The position numbers and the translations under genes were made by a program. A DNA stretch of 64,000 nt, from contig DDSH01000001.1 of NCBI GenBank assembly GCA_002343775.1, positions 62,001-126,000 on the forward strand, in the 5' to 3' direction. The DNA is from Anaerolineales bacterium UBA2395 (GTDB taxonomy: Bacteria; Chloroflexota; Anaerolineae; Anaerolineales; Villigracilaceae). A model generated the notes under the pieces. That model was not told the DNA's origin. It saw only the letters and a list, made by a program, of their open reading frames with translations, and ran no database searches. The stretch's first letter is position 1. Each line of letters begins with the position of its first letter. Positions 58,526-64,000 of the stretch are shown piece by piece.

Positions 58526-59617
58526 TTACTTGAGCTGGTCGGCAGTGTAGTAGCCGCTTTCGACGAGGTACTTCTCGTAGTTGGTGACATCAACACTGAA
58601 CGGGGTCAGCAGGTAGGAGGGGACAACCTTAACGCCGTTGTCATAGGTCGAGGTGTCGTTGATCGGCACTTCCTGTCCCTTGAGCGCGGCATCCACCATG
58701 GCGGCGGTCTGCTTGGCGAGTTCGCGGGTGTCCTTGAAGACGGTGTAGGTCTGTTCGCCGGCGATCATGGCTTTGACGGAGGCGATTTCAGCATCCTGAC
58801 CGGTGATGACCGGCATGGGCTGATCGGCGGTGCCATAGCCAACGCTCTTCAGCGCGGAGATAATACCGATGGAAAGACCATCGTAGGGGGAGAGGACCGC
58901 ATCAACACGCTTGTCGGTGTAGTAGGCGCTCAGGAGGTTTTCCATGCGAGCCTGGGCAACAATGCCGTCCCAGCGCAGGGTGGATACCTTGTCCATACCG
59001 GTCTGCCCGGACTGAACGACGAGCTTGCCGCTGTCGATGTAGGGCTGGAGCACGGACATGGCGCCATCATAGAAGTAGAACGCATTGGTGTCGTCGGGGG
59101 AACCGCCAAAGAGCTCGATGTTGAAGGGACCTTCTGCATTCTTCAGGTCAAGACCTTCTTCGATCTGGGAGCCCATGATCACGCCGACGCCGAAGTTATC
59201 GAAGGTGGCGTAGTAGTCAACATTCTCAGAGTTGACCAGCAGGCGGTCGTAAGCGATGACAAGCACGCCGGCTTCCTTGGCTTTGGCGAGCGCATCGGTC
59301 AGGGTGCTGCCGTCAATGGCGGCGATAACGAGCACATCCGCGCCCTTGGTGATCATGTTTTCGATCTGGGCAAGCTGGTTCGGGATGTCGTCGTCAGCAA
59401 ACTGCAGGTCGGTATCGTAGCCCATGGCTTCGAATTCCTTGACCATGCTTTCACCGTCGGAGATCCAGCGGGTGGAGGTCTTGGTGGGCATGGAAATGCC
59501 GACCAACTTTGTTTCCTCGGCGGGGGCTTCTTCCGCAGCCGGGGTGCCGCAGGCAGAAAGTACAAAACTGACCAGTACGAGCACTGCGATAAGGGTGTAC
59601 ATCACTTTCTTGGACAT
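58526..59617 (-). CDS. chvE: Sugar-binding lipoprotein (ChvE-like)
   Basis: 363 residues. Lipoprotein signal VLSAC (Cys23), then periplasmic binding protein I fold: VGISMPTKTSTRWISDGESM, ADVLVIAAIDGSTLTDALAKA, VLVIAYDRLLVNSENVDYY, QPMPVITGQDAEIASVKAMIAGEQTYTVFKD. This matches ChvE/multiple-sugar binding proteins. First gene of the transporter operon; AAGGAG precedes the ATG. Confidence 0.9.
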   Translation of the reverse strand: MSKKVMYTLIAVLVLVSFVLSACGTPAAEEAPAEETKLVGISMPTKTSTRWISDGESMVKEFEAMGYDTDLQFADDDIPNQLAQIENMITKGADVLVIAAIDGSTLTDALAKAKEAGVLVIAYDRLLVNSENVDYYATFDNFGVGVIMGSQIEEGLDLKNAEGPFNIELFGGSPDDTNAFYFYDGAMSVLQPYIDSGKLVVQSGQTGMDKVSTLRWDGIVAQARMENLLSAYYTDKRVDAVLSPYDGLSIGIISALKSVGYGTADQPMPVITGQDAEIASVKAMIAGEQTYTVFKDTRELAKQTAAMVDAALKGQEVPINDTSTYDNGVKVVPSYLLTPFSVDVTNYEKYLVESGYYTADQLK

Positions 59618-59838
59618 TTCTTCTCCTTAGTTATCGTTCGGGAATGTGATATTGGCTGGTATTTCAACAGGAGGGAACCGGTTCGATCCTTCTCCTGCGC
59701 AGGGAGCTTGCCCTCAGACGCCAATGTATCCGGGCGCACTTCCTGCATTTCGAGTTTCTTGTTTCGCTTCCAAATCACCTCCTTTCAATGTCGGTAATAT
59801 GTAGAAAAATGAACAGGATGAAAATAAAACCGATTCCA

Positions 59839-60882
59839 TCAAGCGCTTTCACGCACCACCAAATTCGGCTGGATAAACCAGGATTGGGCGGGGATGATCT
59901 GGTTGTTCTGTCTCGCCTGGATCATTTCCACGATCCTTTGCACGGCTTCTTCGCCGAGCAGTTGCAGGTCTTGAGAAATTGTCGTCAGGGAGGGATAAAA
60001 ATGGGCAGACTCGGGCAGGTTATCGAAACCGACGACTGCCAATTGCTCAGGCATGCGGATCCCCAATCGATGAGCTTCCCGCAAAACACTTAACGCCATC
60101 TGATCGTTGGCAACGAAGATCGAGTCCATGTATGGATATGCTTCCAAAAGTTGATGAAATGCCTGTTCACCGCTCGCAGAGGACCAATTCCCCTCGGTAC
60201 AAAATTGCTCCGAAGCATCCAACCCCGCTTTTTCAAGTGTCTCGCGCCAGCCGCGCTTTCGCTCCTGTGCTTCCCACCAGCTTAACGGACCTGCGATATG
60301 CCCGATCCTTTTTTTTCCGGTGGTCAGCAAATGCTGCATCGCCATTACCGCCCCTTGATAGTTGTCTGTCGCCACACTGGATACGCCCTTCCGGGGCTGC
60401 ATTGCCAGAAAAAGAACCGGCACGGGAATGCTTTCCAGACGTTCATCCAGCCATGCGTGGTTGCTTCCGATTTCAGGCGCTGCCCACAGAATGCCATCCA
60501 CCTGGCGGGCAAGCAAAGAGTCGATCACGTCGTCGATGCGGCTCGAGTCGAAATTATCCAACTCCTTCATCACCATCATGTAACCAAGCGCATCTGCCTG
60601 GTCGGCGACCCCGTTAAGGGTGCGCGAGGGTCCGATATACTTCAGACCAAACGTGACGACCCCAAGCGTGTAACTGCGCTGCTGGATCAAACTTCGAGCT
60701 AAGGTGCTGGGATGATACCCTAAACGCTCCACAACCTCTTCCACTCGTTGGCGGGTATCCTCTGAAACGTAGGAGAACTTGTTCATCACGCGTGAAACGG
60801 TTTGTGTGGATACACCTGCCGCTTGGGCAACGTCTTTAATTGTGACGCGTTTCTTTTGGATGGGGAGGGTCAAGGAAATCAC
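59839..60882 (-). CDS. LacI family regulator
   Basis: 347 residues. N-terminal LacI helix-turn-helix (KKRVTIKDVAQAAGVSTQTV, hinge VEEVVERLGYHPSTLARSL) and a ribose-binding-protein-like core (VVGFDNLPESAHFYPSLTTI). Either the GTG at 60882 or a TTG nine bases later could be the start, as AGGTGA suits the TTG; both lie outside the domain. Likely controls itself and the sugar transporter/arabinose genes downstream. Two overlapping operators lie just before it. Confidence 0.9.
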   Translation of the reverse strand: MISLTLPIQKKRVTIKDVAQAAGVSTQTVSRVMNKFSYVSEDTRQRVEEVVERLGYHPSTLARSLIQQRSYTLGVVTFGLKYIGPSRTLNGVADQADALGYMMVMKELDNFDSSRIDDVIDSLLARQVDGILWAAPEIGSNHAWLDERLESIPVPVLFLAMQPRKGVSSVATDNYQGAVMAMQHLLTTGKKRIGHIAGPLSWWEAQERKRGWRETLEKAGLDASEQFCTEGNWSSASGEQAFHQLLEAYPYMDSIFVANDQMALSVLREAHRLGIRMPEQLAVVGFDNLPESAHFYPSLTTISQDLQLLGEEAVQRIVEMIQARQNNQIIPAQSWFIQPNLVVRESA

Positions 60883-60891
60883 CTAGTAAAC

Positions 60892-60921
60892 ATGTTATCG
60901 ATAACATGTTATCGATAACAT
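60892..60921. promoter_or_regulatory. Two overlapping LacI-type operators
   Basis: ATGTTATCGATAACAT occurs at 60892-60907 and again at 60906-60921, sharing two bases; each is a perfect 16-bp palindrome with the central CG typical of LacI-family sites. Centres are 14 bp apart. They lie ten bases before the LacI-type gene. Confidence 0.88.
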
Positions 60922-61123
60922 AATACCAAAACTGTATACCAGAGTCAAGTGGCAGTTTGTCAAAAATGTCACCATTTCGAGTAACAAGTAAAAAACGCCA
61001 AAAGATATTTAGACAAGCTGACCGCTGACACGGTCTATGGCATGCAAAGGAACAATCGGTGGAATACGTTTATGAGCCAATCAGGAAAATAGTCCCCGCT
61101 ATTTTTTACATCACCAGAAATCA

Positions 61124-62467
61124 TTACCACCTAAAACAAAACAGCAGGTCATTGACATTCGTAGATGTCGCTCCGACCTTCAATAAATCACCCAATGTAT
61201 TGAAATACGAATACGAATCGTTATTCTGCAAAAACGGGTCCGGGCGAATCCCCAACTCGATGCCACGTTGAAACGTCTCCCCACTGACCACCGCCCCCGC
61301 CGCATCGGTGGAGCCATCCTCGCCATCGGTTGCCAGCGTCACCAGCAACACATTGTCCATGCCTTTCAGTTCATTCACAGCCGCCAGCGCCAACTCTTGA
61401 TTGCGTCCGCCGTGCCCGCGTCCGCGCAGGGTGACAGTGGTCTCACCGCCTGCCACCAAACAAAACGGACGTTCGGCATCGGTCGTTTTCAAGACCTGAC
61501 CTATGGTCCGGCTGACATCCCGCGCTTCGCCCTGCCAATCGTTTCCCAACAAGTGTGGATGAAACCCCTCGCTTCGCGCCTGACGGAGAGCAGATTCTGC
61601 CGCCTGAAGATTACTGCCCACGATCACATTTTGCGTCCGCGCAAATACAGCATCGCCGGGCTTGGGCGTTTCGGGCAGGGATTTCAACGCGGCAAGGATC
61701 GGCGCTGAAACTTTTTCCTGCAATCCATATTTTTCCAAAACTGACAGCGCATCTGCTCGGGTGGATGGGTCTGGCGCAGTGGGACCGGAAGCAATTGCTT
61801 CGAGCGGGCTGTTCACCACATCCGAAAGGATCAAACTGACCACCCGCGCCGGAGACGCCATACGCGCCAGCCCGCCGCCTTTGAGTTGATCCAGGTGACG
61901 GCGCAGGGTGTTGATCTCGTCCACGCGCGCGCCGCAGGCAAGCAGCAGGGATGTGAGTTGCTGCAATTCAGGCAGTGAGATGCCAGCATGCGGCGCGGTC
62001 ATCAAAGCAGAGCCGCCGCCGGAGATCAGGCAAATGACGAGGTCGTTTTCATTAAGTCCATGCACAAGACGTATGGCTTTTGCGCCTGCCTGCAAACTGT
62101 TTTGACCGGGGACGGGATGATCACCGGGTTGAATCTCGAATCCGCCCACAGGGAAAGGAAAATTCACTTTTGGAATGAGCAAGCCGCGGGGAGAATGAGG
62201 CGCGAGCATATCTGCCAGGGGTTGTGCCATGCTCAGAGACGCCTTCCCCAAGCCAAGGATAAGAATCCGCCCCGTTTCACTCAAATCATATTTTTGTCCA
62301 TCCACTTCAAGCGTGTTTCCATTCAACTTAACAAATCGGCGGATCGCTGCCTGCGGTTCGACAGCATGGATGGCTGCGGCAAGGATACGCGTGACTGCCT
62401 GCCCATGCGGATGATGCACAAGGGTGTGGGTAAGAAAAGATTCGGGACGCAGCATGCTATTAACCAT
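61124..62467 (-). CDS. Glycerate 2-kinase (MOFRL family)
   Basis: 447 residues. N-terminal DUF4147 domain (LILGLGKASLSMAQPLADML, GDHPVPGQNSLQAGAKAI, ICLISGGGSALMTAP) and C-terminal MOFRL domain (CLVAGGETTVTLRGRGHGGRNQELALAAV, LVTLATDGEDGSTDAAGAVV). Phosphorylates D-glycerate to 2-phosphoglycerate. Start is uncertain: ATG 62467 or 62455; frames further upstream overlap the GH3 gene. Separate from the LacI gene by 240 bp. Confidence 0.88.
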   Translation of the reverse strand: MVNSMLRPESFLTHTLVHHPHGQAVTRILAAAIHAVEPQAAIRRFVKLNGNTLEVDGQKYDLSETGRILILGLGKASLSMAQPLADMLAPHSPRGLLIPKVNFPFPVGGFEIQPGDHPVPGQNSLQAGAKAIRLVHGLNENDLVICLISGGGSALMTAPHAGISLPELQQLTSLLLACGARVDEINTLRRHLDQLKGGGLARMASPARVVSLILSDVVNSPLEAIASGPTAPDPSTRADALSVLEKYGLQEKVSAPILAALKSLPETPKPGDAVFARTQNVIVGSNLQAAESALRQARSEGFHPHLLGNDWQGEARDVSRTIGQVLKTTDAERPFCLVAGGETTVTLRGRGHGGRNQELALAAVNELKGMDNVLLVTLATDGEDGSTDAAGAVVSGETFQRGIELGIRPDPFLQNNDSYSYFNTLGDLLKVGATSTNVNDLLFCFRW

Positions 62468-62489
62468 ACCACCCAAATGCCTGGGTGGT
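62468..62489. terminator. Hairpin between GH3-like and glycerate kinase genes
   Basis: ACCACCCA (62468-62475) pairs with TGGGTGGT (62482-62489) around AAATGC. It overlaps the region where the kinase ribosome site should be and may couple or limit its translation. Confidence 0.5.
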
Positions 62490-62493
62490 GTGT

Positions 62494-64000
62494 CTATTTC
62501 GTAAAAGGGGATGAAAACCACCCGCCCCAGCCAGTGGATCTTTGCAATACAGATGCTTTTATATCTCCCAATTTTTGTCCGCGCTGTTGACAGGCTTTGA
62601 TGTAAGCCTCGCTTCCATCTTCGACTTGAACGATTTGCGTTTCAGCGAGTTGACCCAACTTTCGGCAGTAGTCGTAGTGGAAGTTGGTGCGCAACGAGTT
62701 ATCCAATTCGATAGGTAGATAGTTTGGTAGTTTGATGGTTGGGTTGTCGAGTTCGATATAAAGGGTGTAATGAAAGGGTGGGGTGTCATCAGGAGCGAGC
62801 ATGTAGAAGATGGGGTTGAGGTTATTCTTTGCAAAAATTTCCTTTAGAACAGCAACAACAAACTGCTCATTGAGTTTTTCGCCAAAATAATCGGAGACCT
62901 TATCTGCCTTGCCGATGAATTTGATGCAAGGGGTCTGGTTGTAGAAATCGGTCACTTCCACGATGTCGTTAAGTTGATAGCGATACAGTCCCCCACCGGT
63001 GGTAACGATGACGGAATAGGATTTTCCCTTTTCGATTTGGTTTGCGAGAAGAACATCGCCATTTTCTGCGAGGAATTCAAAATAGTGCGAGGTGACCGCC
63101 AATGCGCCGCCGTCATATCCCGTCAGTGGGAAGGAGATAAACGCTTCGGTGGCAAGCAAGCCTTTGGGCTGGATGGTCACATTTGGAAAGTGAGATTGCA
63201 ATTCCTTTGCATAGGGAGCAGATGCGCCGTCTGCCCAGCAGGAGATGAGGGAAAGGTGCTGCCAGATGGAGGGGTAGTTGGTTGGGGAAATTTTTGAAAG
63301 AGAGTTAGCGGGGGATCGCAAAGGTGGTAAGTGGCGAGTGGAAAGTGGAGATTGATTGGGTGGAGTGATGGTTCCATCAGCGAGGTCTTTTAGGAGCGAG
63401 TCCCACCAGGTTTCCAAGGGTGCAAGCAAAAGTGTCAGGAAGGTGGGATTCCAAACGGAGATCAGGCGCAGGTCTTCGCAGCGCAAGAGATACAGCAGCG
63501 TGACATAACGGAAATCGTCCACATCTTGAATGTGTTTGACGAAGTTGGGAACTGCCATTAAAGACGATTCGATGATCGAGCCGAATGAGCCGAGATAGGC
63601 GCTATCCTCTTCAAAGCCGATGGGAATGCCCCCGGGCGTGCGGCGCGGACCAGACGTCAGCGGGGAGATGCTCCAGTAAGCGGGACCCGCCATCAGCGCG
63701 GGATGATGCGTGTACAGGTCGTGGATCCAGGTTGAGAGGGCGAGGCGAAATTCACGTTGGAGAGTCCGCGTGTAGGGAATCATCTTCGAGGCAGAGGTAG
63801 AGCCACTTGAAAGTTCGAAGAGTTGAACGGGGTCGCGGGTCAGGATATTCTGTTCGCCGTTCGCGATGCGGTCAATGTAGGGGAGGTAGTCTTCGTGGGT
63901 GGAAAGTGGAAAGTAGGGAGTGGAAAGTGGCGAATGTTTTTTTAGATAATGGGTATGTTGATTTTTGGTTAGATAATTTCGCAATATGCCAGCCTGCGTT
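62494..64000 (-). CDS. GH3-like acyl-adenylating enzyme, 5' end beyond the window
   Basis: The frame is open to the last base, so the N-terminus is missing; in-frame residues TQAGI precede LRNYLTKNQHTHY, as expected for GH3. Motifs of the ANL-type GH3 family: SSGSTSASKMIPYT (ATP loop), LLATEAFISFPL, YRYQLNDIVEVTDF with the adenylate Asp, and FIGKADKVSDYFGEKLNE. Known GH3 enzymes join amino acids to carboxylic acids through acyl-adenylates; bacterial substrates are unknown. Two 7-bp tandem repeats lie within it, one replacing the usual start of the conserved EDYLPYI block and one in a loop near 215. Confidence 0.82.
   Translation of the reverse strand, partial: TQAGILRNYLTKNQHTHYLKKHSPLSTPYFPLSTHEDYLPYIDRIANGEQNILTRDPVQLFELSSGSTSASKMIPYTRTLQREFRLALSTWIHDLYTHHPALMAGPAYWSISPLTSGPRRTPGGIPIGFEEDSAYLGSFGSIIESSLMAVPNFVKHIQDVDDFRYVTLLYLLRCEDLRLISVWNPTFLTLLLAPLETWWDSLLKDLADGTITPPNQSPLSTRHLPPLRSPANSLSKISPTNYPSIWQHLSLISCWADGASAPYAKELQSHFPNVTIQPKGLLATEAFISFPLTGYDGGALAVTSHYFEFLAENGDVLLANQIEKGKSYSVIVTTGGGLYRYQLNDIVEVTDFYNQTPCIKFIGKADKVSDYFGEKLNEQFVVAVLKEIFAKNNLNPIFYMLAPDDTPPFHYTLYIELDNPTIKLPNYLPIELDNSLRTNFHYDYCRKLGQLAETQIVQVEDGSEAYIKACQQRGQKLGDIKASVLQRSTGWGGWFSSPFTK
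63321..63348. repeat. Four-unit 7-bp repeat inside the GH3-like gene
   Basis: AAGGTGG, TAAGTGG, CGAGTGG, AAAGTGG on the plus strand; encodes SPLSTRHLPPL in a variable loop. Confidence 0.75.
63895..63936. repeat. Six-unit 7-bp repeat inside the GH3-like gene
   Basis: GTGGGTG, GAAAGTG, GAAAGTA, GGGAGTG, GAAAGTG, GCGAATG without gap. Encodes HSPLSTPYFPLSTH, just before EDYLPYI. Confidence 0.82.

Noticed and set aside
59672..59698. GGTTCGATCC in the chvE leader resembling a tRNA T-loop
   Set aside because: The flanks do not form a 5-bp T-stem and no acceptor or anticodon arm can be drawn; the 10-bp palindrome GAACCGGTTC explains the pattern.
58490..59797. 435-codon open frame opposite the chvE-like gene
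   Set aside because: Antisense shadow of the binding-protein gene; it runs across two terminators and a promoter region and matches no family.
1..64000. CRISPR array among the many repeats
   Set aside because: The repeats are short (7-9 bp) direct tandem units without regular spacers, and no cas gene is present.

Overview
The window looks like a chromosomal segment from an uncultured Chloroflexota bacterium, most likely class Anaerolineae. This is inferred from gene content: Thr/Pro-rich lipoprotein stalks, ArsR-DUF2087 regulators, a mevalonate-type decarboxylase, the infC-rpmI-rplT order, and many short tandem-repeat tracts. No rRNA, phage, IS transposase or CRISPR array is visible. The window holds about 60 protein genes and one tRNA-Lys.

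Layout. (1) 1-5900, minus strand: a tightly packed operon running surE, a DUF2721 membrane protein, a small Cys-motif protein, an ASCH protein, two large multi-pass membrane proteins (glycosyltransferase-like) and two tandem alkyltransferase-like (ATL) DNA-repair proteins. (2) 6000-13650: a membrane-protein gene interrupted by an in-frame TGA, a PpiC-type foldase lipoprotein, ilvE, a tandem pair of ArsR-DUF2087 regulators with a GNAT protein, then DUF711, a K+ channel, a TrmH-type rRNA methyltransferase and a macrodomain protein. (3) 14240-22140: infC (apparent AUA start)-rpmI-rplT, a TPR/TM/alpha-beta-hydrolase chimera, thioredoxin, tRNA-Lys(UUU), a HEAT-repeat protein with a site-2 protease, and a mevalonate-(di)phosphate decarboxylase. 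(4) 22470-27180: a rifampicin-phosphotransferase-like enzyme and an MFS exporter, divergent from a TetR gene, with twin operators between them. (5) 27330-37650: a complete potassium locus kdpFABC-kdpDE plus a KimA-type transporter. The last carries a promoter element nearly identical to the one in front of kdp. (6) 37940-43670: MsrPQ, a di-haem cytochrome c peroxidase, and a LuxR-type response regulator with a histidine kinase whose extracytoplasmic domain carries a c-type haem motif. (7) 43790-48630: NmrA-like, haloalkane-dehalogenase-like with its MarR regulator, and aldo/keto reductase genes. (8) 48650-60920: arabinose catabolism (araA, araD, araB-like), an epimerase, a Gfo/Idh/MocA oxidoreductase and a UPF0303 protein, then a ChvE-GguA-GguB type sugar ABC transporter and a LacI regulator with overlapping operators. 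(9) 61120-64000: glycerate kinase and a GH3-like adenylating enzyme that runs off the window edge.

The most unusual sequence-level signal is a set of short tandem repeats with strict 7-, 8- or 9-bp periods. They lie both between genes and, in frame, inside coding sequences (both large membrane proteins near 1-4 kb, kdpB, and the GH3-like gene twice). Other points worth a second look are the UGA-interrupted gene with a hairpin just downstream, the shared kdp/kimA promoter element, the haem-c kinase next to peroxide and methionine-sulfoxide repair genes, the AUA start of infC, and a MarR gene that appears to be transcribed without a leader.
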